From Hellea sp. (lineage in GTDB: Bacteria; Pseudomonadota; Alphaproteobacteria; Caulobacterales; Maricaulaceae), in contig JABDKG010000087.1 in assembly GCA_013002305.1 (NCBI GenBank), positions 124,001 to 188,000 on the forward strand: a stretch of DNA of 64,000 nt, in the 5' to 3' direction. Of this stretch, positions 45,760-55,800 are shown in pieces. The stretch's first letter is position 1; every line of letters begins with the position of its first letter. The position numbers and the translations under genes are program-made. The notes below the pieces were generated by a model. That model saw only the letters and a list, made by a program, of their open reading frames with translations. It had not been told where the DNA came from and ran no database searches.

Positions 45760-48700
45760 CTATTCGCCGAGATTTAAAAGCGCAGGATCGCCCCCCTGCG
45801 CGGTGATATTATTTGTGATTGTCACTTCTGCGGCAAATCGATGGAGGTAATGCGGGCCTCCGGCTTTGGGGCCGGTACCGGATAGACCTAAACCACCGAA
45901 AGGCTGTACACCGACTACGGCACCGATGATATTGCGATTTATATAGATATTTCCTGCCGGCACCGCTTTTCGAATTTTCTCCGCAAAGCTTTCAAGACGA
46001 CTATGGACACCTAAGGTCAAGCCAAATCCTTTTCCGGCAAATTCTTTGGCGAGCTTCTCGAGGTTCTTATGTTTGTAACGGATGACATGGAGAATAGGCC
46101 CAAATTGTTCTTTATTGATATGTTTTAACGAATTTGCCTCAATGAGTGTTGGTGCCATGAAAAACCCGTCATCGCAAAAAGACGGCAAATGGCATTGCTT
46201 TAAAAGCCTCATCGATTGCGGAAGATTGCCGACATAGTCTTGGAGACCGTTTAAAGCCTCGGCATCGATGACAGGGCCGACATCGGTTTCTCTCGCGGCA
46301 GGATTGCCGATATGAAGACAATCCATTGCGCCTTTTATACCCTCAATCATATGGTCTGCCGTTTCCTCAGGCAGAAACAATATGCGCAAGGCCGAGCATC
46401 TCTGTCCGGCCGCGTTAAAGGCTGAGGCAACGACATCATCCAGGACCTGTTCACGTAGCGCTGTTGTATCAACGAACATTCCATTGAGACCGCCAGTTTC
46501 TGCAACAAGAATTGGGATTGCACCGTCCTTGGCCGCCAAATTTCGGTTAATTATTTTGGCAACATCTGTCGATCCTGTAAAACAGACTCCCGCAATATCT
46601 GGAAATTTGACCAGCTGGTCGCCAACGATTTCGCCTGATCCCGGCAGCAAGTGAAGGACGTTTTTCGGCAGGCCGGCTTTGATAAAGAGCTGCACGGCCA
46701 TGAAGGCCGTCAAAGGCGTCTGCTCGGCAGGTTTAGCCAGCACAGTATTCCCTGCCGCTAAGGCGGCCATAACTTGTCCTGTGAAAATCGCCAGAGGGAA
46801 ATTCCAAGGACTAATGCAAACGAACACGCCTCGGCCCATTAGATAAAGGTCGTTTGTTTCACCGGCAGGGCCTGGCAATCTTTGTCCCTTGTCAAATTCA
46901 CTTGATGCTTGGGCAGCATAATAACGTATGAAATCAACCGCTTCTCTGACTTCATTAATGCTGTCAGAGAAGCATTTCCCGGCCTCCAACGCCATCAGGG
47001 TGACGAATTCTTCCATTTTTCCTTCAAGAGCATCAGCACATTTGCGAAGGATTTTTGCCCTGCCCGATCCGCCCAAATCATTCCATTTAATTTGCGCTTT
47101 TACAGCCGATTTGTGCGCCGTTGCAATATCGCTTCCGCTTGCCTCTCTGACGGTCCCTACTTTTTGGCTGTCAAACGGCGAAAAAACCGCATGACCTTTT
47201 GAATTGGAAATTTTACCGTTGACTATAGGGCCAGCCGCAATTGCGAACTGGTTTGAAGCTCTTTTTTCAAGCGCCATGACATTGCTTTCTTGATAGATAT
47301 CAATTGAAGTTGAATTTGGGCGTGTTTTGCCAAACATGTCTCTCGGCAACGCAATTTTATCATGCCGTGCTGGCGTGAAAAAAGCGAAAGGTGATCGCGC
47401 CACATGTTCCGGCAGCTCATCATCATCCAAAAATCGATGGACAAATGACGTATTGGCACCGTTTTCCAGCAATCGCCTGACCAAATAGGGCAAAAGATCT
47501 TCATGGGCGCCAACCGGCGCATAAATACGGACGGGTCGCCGCGGGCCCACGGCACGATATAACGCTTCACCCATACCGTGCAGGCGTTGAAATTCAAATC
47601 CTGCTCCCGCGTCGCCTGCCATTGCCTCAATCGCTGCAACTGTGTGAGCATTGTGGGTTGCAAATTGAGGGTAAACATGGGGACGTGCGTCAAGCAGAAG
47701 CCGCGCACAGGCAAGGAAAGACAGATCGGTCGTTGGCTTTCGGGTCCAAACCGGATAATCTGGATGAGCTTCAATTTGACTGTGTTTAATCTCGCTATCC
47801 CAGTACGCCCCCTTGACCAACCTAATCATTAAGCGCCGATTGGTTTTCTTGGCTCTTTCAATCAATTTTCGACATACAATCCTAGCGCGTTTTTGGTAGG
47901 CTTGGACGGCAAGTCCCAATCCTTGCCAGTCCTTTAGTGTCGGCTCAGTTAATAGTTTATCTAATAATTTCAATGAAATAACGAGTCGATCTGCTTCTTC
48001 AGCGTCCAGACATAAATTAATGTCTCCGCGCGCTGCCTCCTGACACAGATTGAGCAGTAACGGATATAGTTCCGTCATCACAGAGCTTTCATGAAGCACG
48101 TCGTACTGAGCATGAAGCGCAGAAAGCTTAACTGAAATCCCGTTTATTCTTTCGGGCCGCGCATCCTCCATTTTCTCGCCGCCGCGAGCGGCGTTAAGCG
48201 CTTCAATTGCGTCTAAATAGGCATTGTAGTATCGAACTGCATCGGACTTGGTTCGCGCACCTTCTCCGAGCATGTCAAATGAACACAGTCCAGGGATTGA
48301 TTTATCCAGTCCGAGCTTCTCCGAGCGATGGATAGCGGCATCGATCGTACGTCCGACGACGAATTGTTCGCCCATAATGCGCATAGCCTGCATCATCGCC
48401 GCCCTTATGACCGGTTCACCGAGGCGCCGGGTTATATTGTGCATAAATGTGCCAACATCCGCTTGCGCAGTCTCATCGACATCCACGATTTTCCCCGTTA
48501 ACATCAGGCCCAATGTTGAAGCATTAACGAGCCAGCTATCTGATTGACCCTTATGGCTGGCCCACGCCCCAGAGCTGATCTTCTCAGCGATGAGTTTATC
48601 GGCTGTCCGGTTGTCAGGGACGCGCAAAAGTGACTCAGCCAGACACATAAGGGCCAGTCCTTCATTGTTAGAAAGACCAAATTCCTCCAAAAAGGTCTCC

Positions 48701-48870
48701 ATCAGACCTTTTTTCTTGGTTTGGGACCGCGCTTTTCGGACGTAAGCGATAGCGGTTTGATCGATTTCGGACTGCTGGGCGTTTGTTAGCCCTATCAATT
48801 TCGGTAGATCGACCGCGGATTCGGCCTCGGGCTCATATTTGATCTGATCAATTTCAGCCCAATAATTCAT
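45760..48870 (-). CDS. putA: bifunctional proline dehydrogenase / glutamate-semialdehyde dehydrogenase
   Basis: 1036 residues. The N-terminal half is FAD-dependent proline dehydrogenase (ISVKLSALHAQYDVLH, RLMIRLVKGAYWDSEIK, FATHNAHTVAAIE), the C-terminal half NAD-dependent aldehyde dehydrogenase (CISPWNFPLAIFTGQVMAAL, FTGSTDVAK, GQRCSALRILFLPE with the catalytic Cys). Oxidises proline to glutamate. It lacks the N-terminal ribbon-helix-helix DNA-binding domain of the 1320-residue trifunctional form, so it should not be autoregulatory by that means. Proline synthesis genes proB-proA are also in this window. Confidence 0.95.
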   Translation of the reverse strand: MNYWAEIDQIKYEPEAESAVDLPKLIGLTNAQQSEIDQTAIAYVRKARSQTKKKGLMETFLEEFGLSNNEGLALMCLAESLLRVPDNRTADKLIAEKISSGAWASHKGQSDSWLVNASTLGLMLTGKIVDVDETAQADVGTFMHNITRRLGEPVIRAAMMQAMRIMGEQFVVGRTIDAAIHRSEKLGLDKSIPGLCSFDMLGEGARTKSDAVRYYNAYLDAIEALNAARGGEKMEDARPERINGISVKLSALHAQYDVLHESSVMTELYPLLLNLCQEAARGDINLCLDAEEADRLVISLKLLDKLLTEPTLKDWQGLGLAVQAYQKRARIVCRKLIERAKKTNRRLMIRLVKGAYWDSEIKHSQIEAHPDYPVWTRKPTTDLSFLACARLLLDARPHVYPQFATHNAHTVAAIEAMAGDAGAGFEFQRLHGMGEALYRAVGPRRPVRIYAPVGAHEDLLPYLVRRLLENGANTSFVHRFLDDDELPEHVARSPFAFFTPARHDKIALPRDMFGKTRPNSTSIDIYQESNVMALEKRASNQFAIAAGPIVNGKISNSKGHAVFSPFDSQKVGTVREASGSDIATAHKSAVKAQIKWNDLGGSGRAKILRKCADALEGKMEEFVTLMALEAGKCFSDSINEVREAVDFIRYYAAQASSEFDKGQRLPGPAGETNDLYLMGRGVFVCISPWNFPLAIFTGQVMAALAAGNTVLAKPAEQTPLTAFMAVQLFIKAGLPKNVLHLLPGSGEIVGDQLVKFPDIAGVCFTGSTDVAKIINRNLAAKDGAIPILVAETGGLNGMFVDTTALREQVLDDVVASAFNAAGQRCSALRILFLPEETADHMIEGIKGAMDCLHIGNPAARETDVGPVIDAEALNGLQDYVGNLPQSMRLLKQCHLPSFCDDGFFMAPTLIEANSLKHINKEQFGPILHVIRYKHKNLEKLAKEFAGKGFGLTLGVHSRLESFAEKIRKAVPAGNIYINRNIIGAVVGVQPFGGLGLSGTGPKAGGPHYLHRFAAEVTITNNITAQGGDPALLNLGE

Positions 48871-49121
48871 AAAAAATAGATCCGCAAAACTCTATTCCCC
48901 ATTTAGTATAATTTTGCGCACAATACATTCGTTTTCTATCTATATTATGCGATTTTATTCCCTCAAATTAGGCATAGATCGTAAGATACCATTCCAGTCA
49001 GCTTTTGTTCACATTAAGAGGCCTACGCGCTTGCCAACAATGAATCATATCTATAATTCGAGACCAGTTTGAAAATATCGTCCAAATGCAAATTTTCTAA
49101 CGCCATTGGCGTGAGATCCTA

Positions 49122-49754
49122 ATGTCGCAAAAGTCGGCAGCCCATTTTAATGAGATAATTGTCTTCGATTTTGATGGCACGATAACTACCCGCGATACAT
49201 TTGCTTTATTCCTCCGATATTACGCCGGCACAGCGCGCTGGGCGTTTAAAATCCTGCAATTATCGCCCATTTTCTTAGCTTATGGTCTAAAACTGATTGA
49301 TCGAAACCGTGTAAAAGCAAAAGTGATCTACAAGTTTTTTAAGGGCGAAAAAGTTGAGGCCGTAGAAGTAGCAGCCGCAAAGTTTGCAAATGAAGTGATT
49401 CCACACCTAATTCGACCCGCAGCTCAGGCCGCTCTCGATGAGGCGAAAAACAAGCCCGAGTCTTTATATATATGCAGCGCATCAATAACGCCCTATTTGA
49501 AGACATGGTGCGAAAATCAAAACATCCCGAATCTTCTAGCAACTGACTTAGAACAGGAAAACGGTGTATACACCGGACGAATCAAAGGTTGGAATATTTG
49601 GGGTCCGGGCAAAATTCGCCGCATTTTGGCCGAATTTGCTCCATATTCAGTTAGAATCCGAGAAGCCTATGGCGATAGCAGAGGAGATAAAGAACTATTA
49701 CACGCGGCAGAGGTGTCTAATTGGCGGCCTTTTCGCCTAATTGCACATCAATGA
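49122..49754 (+). CDS. HAD-superfamily subclass IB phosphatase
   Basis: 210 residues. Motif I FDFDGTITTRDTF, motif II YICSASITPYL and motif III GDSRGDKELL are all visible, the layout of phosphoserine-phosphatase-like HAD-IB enzymes. The cap region between motifs I and II is helical and contains RNRVKAKVIYKFFKGEK. Substrate not determined; family members act on phosphoserine or lipid phosphates. It is followed by the 129-nt region that leads to the giant repeat gene. Upstream (251 nt back to putA) are only AT-rich divergent promoter-like sequences. Confidence 0.88.
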   Translation: MSQKSAAHFNEIIVFDFDGTITTRDTFALFLRYYAGTARWAFKILQLSPIFLAYGLKLIDRNRVKAKVIYKFFKGEKVEAVEVAAAKFANEVIPHLIRPAAQAALDEAKNKPESLYICSASITPYLKTWCENQNIPNLLATDLEQENGVYTGRIKGWNIWGPGKIRRILAEFAPYSVRIREAYGDSRGDKELLHAAEVSNWRPFRLIAHQ

Positions 49755-49805
49755 TTGAAATTATATTTTAACCGATTAAAGAGAGACCAACGCCTAGCCA
49801 AATCA

Positions 49806-49820
49806 TTAAAGATTGGTTAA
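49806..49820 (+). promoter_or_regulatory. CtrA-type box (TTAA-N7-TTAA) upstream of the giant repeat gene
   Basis: TTAA at 49806-49809 and TTAA at 49817-49820 with exactly 7 nt between them, the consensus of the alphaproteobacterial cell-cycle regulator CtrA, 63 nt before the start codon. Regulation is inferred from the motif. Confidence 0.5.
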
Positions 49821-49883
49821 GGTGCGAGTAACTGTACCTAACAGTTTGGATTGAACATAAATGAGAGTTTGGGGGTTTTTTAA

Positions 49884-52800
49884 ATGAAACGTACTCTATT
49901 AATGGCCGTAAGTGCCGTGGTGTTAACAGCACCAACCATCGCTCAGGAATTACCACCTGGTAATCCATTACCTGGCGAATGCTTTGCCCGCGTTTTAGTG
50001 CCGGCAACCTATGAAACATCAACCGAGCAGGTTGTGCAGCGCGCTGCTTCTGAAGAACTCAGAAAAATTCCAGCTCGCTATGAAACCGTAACCGAGCGGG
50101 TTCTCGTTCAGGAAGAAAGCTATCAGCTCGTTCCTGTTGGAACTTCCGGCTACCGTTATCCGTCGAACGTTACCTTTGGTGGCGCGACATACTCTATAGA
50201 TGCGAACGGAATGGTCCGGACTCAATCTGCAGGGTCCGCAGGTGCCGCAGGCACTGTGATTGGTCGTGTTGACGCTAATGGCAATGTGGTTGGATCAGAT
50301 GGTTCAATGCTCGCAAGAAGCGCCGTTCGCGTAACGGCCACAAGCACAGGCAGCCAAACCGGCGCCTTGTCTCCAACATTCCGGACCGTTACCGAAACTG
50401 TCGTCGTTCAAGAAGCGTCAACAGAATTATTTACAGTTCCCGCAGTTTACGGAACGGAAACTGAAACAGTTGTCGTAAAGCCTGAGACCGTTGAATATGT
50501 TACGGTACCAGCCACTTACGAAACTTATAACGAAACTGTTGTGGTGCAAGAAGCATCGACTGAACTCGTTACTGTACCCCCTGTATTCGAGACAGTCACA
50601 GAAACAGTTGTCGTACAAGATGCTACAACTCAACTCGTAACAATCCCTGCTGAGTATGGAACGGTCTCCGAGACGGTAGTCGTTCAGCCACAAAGTGTAG
50701 ACTATGTGACTGTGCCGCCGACATATGAGACTGTAACTGAAACTGTTGTCGTTCAGGACGCTTCGACCCAATTGGTCTCTGTTCCTGCAACTTTTGACAC
50801 CGTAACAGAAACAATGGTGGTCAAAGACGCCTCAACTGAGCTGGTAACTATTCCGGCAACTTTTGAAACAGTCACTGAGACTGTTGTAGTCCAAGACGCC
50901 ACGACACAGCTTGTAACCGTCCCGCCTGTATTTGAAACTGTATCTGAAACAGTCGTCGTTCAGCCGCAAACGGTTACCTATGAAAGCATCCCGGCGACTT
51001 ACGGAACGGTTACTGAAACAATCGTCGTTCAGGAAGCTTCAACCGAGCTTGTCACTGTCCCAGCTGTATATGAAACTGTTTCCGAAACAGTTGTCGTTCA
51101 GCCACAAACAACTGAACTCGTAACAGTGCCCGCCGTATTTGGTTCGGTTACTGAAACGATCGTTGTTCAAGACGCTTCAACTGAGCTGGTCACTGTGCCG
51201 CCTGTGTTTGGTACCGTTTCTGAAACTGTTGTTGTTCAGCCTCAAACAGTTGAATATGCTGTATTACCTGCTGAGTATGAAACCTATAACGAGACTATCG
51301 TTGTGCAAGAAGCCTCTACTGAGCTGGCGACTATCCCAGCCGAGTTTGGCACCGTTTCTGAAACAGTGGTCGTTCAGCCAGCATCTGTCGAATATGTGAC
51401 AATGCCAGCTGTATTTGAAACTGTGCAAGAAGCTGTTATTGTTCAGGAAGCATCTTCTGAGCTTGTTACTGTACCACCTGTCTACGAGACAGTCTCTGAA
51501 ACCGTTGTCGTCCAGCCTCAAACTGTTGAATATGTAACAGTACCGCCGGTTTATGACACTGTTACGGAAACCGTCGTTGTTCAGGAAGCATCTACAGAAC
51601 TTGTTACAGTACCGGCCGTTTACGGAACTGTGACTGAAACAGTCGTCGTTCAGCCAGCATCTGTCACTTATGAGACAATACCTGCTGTATACGAAACCGT
51701 TCAGCGCCCTGTCGTTGTTCAGGAAGCCTCAACAGAGCTCGTAACAATACCGCCAGTCTTTGAGACCGTAACTGAGACCGTCGTTGTGACGCCACAAACC
51801 GTTACGTACAAAGTCATTCCGGCCGTATATGAAACTGTTCAAGAGGCTGTCGTTGTTCAAGCCGCTTCAACAGAACTTGTTACAGTGCCGCCTGTTTATG
51901 AGACCGTTACTGAAACCGTCATGGTACAAGCACAGTCAGTTGATTATGCGACTATTCCAGCGACATATGAGACCTACAATGAAACAATCGTTGTTCAGGA
52001 AGCCTCAAATGAGCTGATCACTGTCCCAGCGACTTTCGAAACTGTTACGGAAACAGTTGTCGTACAGCCACAATCCGTGACTTACACAACTCTACCGCCA
52101 GTATTTGATACTGTGACTGAAACCGTTGTTGTTCAGGAAGCATCTACTGAGTTGGTCATTGTACCGCCAGTATTTGAAACTGTTTCTGAAACTGTCGTCG
52201 TACAGCCGCAGACCGTTGACTATGTCGCTGTTCCAGCGACTTACGAAACCGTTCAGGAAACAGTCATTGTCCAGGAAGCGTCCACACAATTGGTCACTGT
52301 ACCGCCTGTGTTTGAAACAGTGTCGGAAACTGTTGTCGTTCAGCCAGCATCCGTCACCTATACTACGGTTCCAGCGGTATTCGAAACCGTCACTGAAACC
52401 GTTGTCGTTCAAGAAGCGTCTACAGAGTTGGTAACTGTGCCAGCCAAGTATAAGACTGTTACTGAAACCGTTGTTGTTCAAGAAGCATCAACAGAGCTGG
52501 TCACGATCCCGGCTGTGTTTGAAACTGTTGAAGAATCGGTTGTGGTTCAGGAAGCATCGACCGAATTGGTCACTATGCCACCTGTGTTCGAAACCGTTAC
52601 AGAAACGGTTGTTGTTCAAGCGCAATCTGTCGACTATGTTACTGTTCCAGCGACATATGAAACTTACAATGAAACTGTAGTCGTACAGGAAGCATCAACT
52701 GAACTCGTAACTGTGCCAGCCGAATACGGTACGGTGACAGAGACCGTTGTTGTACAAGATGCCTCAACGGAGCTGGTAACTATCCCAGCGGAATATGGAA

Positions 52801-55800
52801 CAGTTTCTGAAACAGTCGTTGTTCGCGAAGCCTCAACTGAGCTTGTCAGCGTACCGGCAACGTTCAAGACTGTAACTGAAACTGTTGTCGTTCAGCCACA
52901 ATCTGTCACCTATGAATCAGTGCCAGCAACATATGAAACATATGAAGAAGCTGTTATTGTACAGGAAGCCAGTTCAGAACTGATCGCCGTTCCAGCGACT
53001 TACAAAACCGTCAATGAGACGATTGTTGTCCAGGAAGCGACTACTGAGCTTGTCACTATTCCCGCGGAATATGAAACTGTCACTGAGACAGTCATTGTTC
53101 AGCCCCAAACCGTCGAATACGTCACCACTCCGGCGAAGTTCCAATCGGTACAGCAAACATATGTTGCTGAAGACGGCGCCGAGCAATTGGTTGTTGTTCC
53201 AGCCACTTTTGAAACAGTGACTGAAACGATTGTTGTTCAAGAAGCCTCCATGCGTCTCGAAGTTGTTCCAGCGACTTATAGAACGGTTACTGAAACCGTC
53301 GTTGTTCGTCCTGAGACAACGGATATTGATATTATCCCGGCGACTTACGAAACTCGCTCCGAGCAGGTCTTGATTACCCCGGCTCGTCAAGAGTGGAAGT
53401 CCTCGGCCCAAGCAGTCAATGCAGGTCAATTCCACTCAGGTACGGTCAATTCCAATACTCGTGGTCAATTCACTGTCTTTGATGGCGTTAATGAGCGCAT
53501 CGTAGAGTCTACACAAACAACGGTTTCTCAAACTGGCGAAATTCTGTGTCTTGTTCAGATACCGGCTGTGTACGAAACTATTACCAAGCAGGTTGTAAAG
53601 ACACCGGCTCGTACAGTTGAAAAACGCATCCCGGCGGTGACGAAAACCATCACACGCCGCGTTGTCGACACGCCAGCCAGCACACGTGAGATCGCGGTAC
53701 CGGCAATCACTGATACAATTACACGCCGCGTTGTTAAAACGCCGGCTCGCGTTGTTACTCAGGCAGCTTCGGGTAGTAAGACAGGCACGTTTACGCGATC
53801 AGAAATCGCGCAAGAAGCGCGTATAGCAGAACGTGTCATTCCAGCTGTTACCAAGCAAGTCTCTCGCCGCGTCGTCAAAACACCGGCCCGGACTGTGGAA
53901 AAAGTCGTCCCGGCTGTTACTCAGACAGTAACCCGCCGTGTGGTTGATACGCCTGCGACGACGCGCCAACGTACCATCCCGGCTGTGACGAAGATGGAAA
54001 CACGTCGACGTATCAAAACGCCAGCGCGTACAGTTGAGAAGGTCATTCCGGCCGTCACAAAGACTGTTACCCGCCGTGTGGTTGATAAGCCGGCCGCGAC
54101 GCAAGAACGCGTTATTCCAGCTGTCACTAAGACCGAAACCCGTCGCGTCGTAAAGACGCCAGCTCGGACAATGGAAAAAACCATTCCAGCTGTTACTCAG
54201 CAAATCACGCGTCGTGTTGTTAAGACACCGGCCCGAACTGTTGAGAAAGTCATTCCGGCTGTCACGAAAACGGAAACTCGCCGTCGCATCAAGACACCAG
54301 CTCGCACTGCCGAGAAGGTGATCCCAGCTGTGACCAAGCAGGTAACCCGTCGTGTCGTTAAGGAACCTGCTCGTACCGTCGAAAAGGTCATCCCGGCTGT
54401 CACTCGGATGCGTCAGCGTCGTGTTGTTAAAACACCGGCGGCGACTCAAGAGCGCGTTATTCCAGCAGTAACCAAGCAGGTTACACGCCGCGTTGTTGAC
54501 GTACCAGCACGGACAATGGAAAAAGTTATCCCAGCGATCACCAAGCAGGAAACACGCCGCGTCGTGAAAACGCCTGCTCGGACCGTTGAGAAGACTGTCC
54601 CGGCTGTAACTAAAACGGTTTCCCGTCGCGTCGTTAAGACACCAGCGGCGACAATGGAAAAAGTTGTTCCAGCAATCACCAAAGTGGAAACACGCCGTGT
54701 GATCAAGGATGCAGCTCGAACCGTTGAGAAGGTTGTTCCTGCGGTAACGAAGACTGTGTCCCGACGTGTCGTTAAGACTCCGGCTCGGACAATGGAAAAA
54801 GTTATCCCAGCTGTAACCAAGCAGGAAACTCGCCGCGTCGTGAAAACGCCAGGCCGGACCGTTGAGAAGGTTATTCCAGCGGTTACCAAGCAAGTAACTC
54901 GCCGTGTGGTGAAAGATCCAGCTCGGACCGTTCAGAAAGCCATCCCGGCGATTACGAAGACTGAAACACGTCGTCGCATCAAGACACCAGCTCGCACCGT
55001 CGAGAAGGTAATCCCGGCTGTAACTAAGCAGGTAACACGTCGCATCGTGAAAACACCGGCTCGGACTGTTGAGAAAGTCATTCCAGCGATTACAAAGATG
55101 GAACAGCGCCGCGTGATCAAGACGCCAGCTCGGACTGTCGAACAGGTTATCCCAGCTGTTACCAAGCAGGTTTCACGTCGCATTGTGAAAACTCCGGCTT
55201 CAACCATGGAAAAAGTTATTCCAGCGGTTACGAAGATGGAAACATCACGTGTCGTGAAGACACCGGCTCGGACTGTTGAGAAAACTGTTCCAGCGGTTAC
55301 CAAGCAAGTCTCCCGCCGTGTTGTTAAAACGCCTGCTCGCTCTGTCGAGAAGGTTGTTCCAGCGATCACTAAGCAGGAAACTCGCCGTATTGTGAAAACT
55401 CCGGCGTCAACAATCGAGAAAGTTATCCCAGCTGTGACGAAGACATTGTCTCGCCGCGTTGTGAAAACACCAGCTCGTACCGTTGAAAAGGTCATTCCAG
55501 CGATTACCAAGATGGAAACCCGCCGTGTTGTGAAGACACCAGCTCGCACCGTCGAGAAGGCTGTCCCAGCCGTAACTAAGACCGTTACGCGCCGCGTTGT
55601 TAAGACACCGGCTCGCACGATGGAAAAAACTATCCCGGCTGTTACGAAAACTGAAACCCGTCGTCGCATCAAGACGCCAGCTCGCACTGTCGAGAAGGTG
55701 GTTCCAGCGGTAACAAAGACAGTTACTCGTCGCGTTGTTAAAGAACCGGCACGATCAGTTGAGAAAGTCATTCCGGCTATCACAAAAACTGAAACACGCC

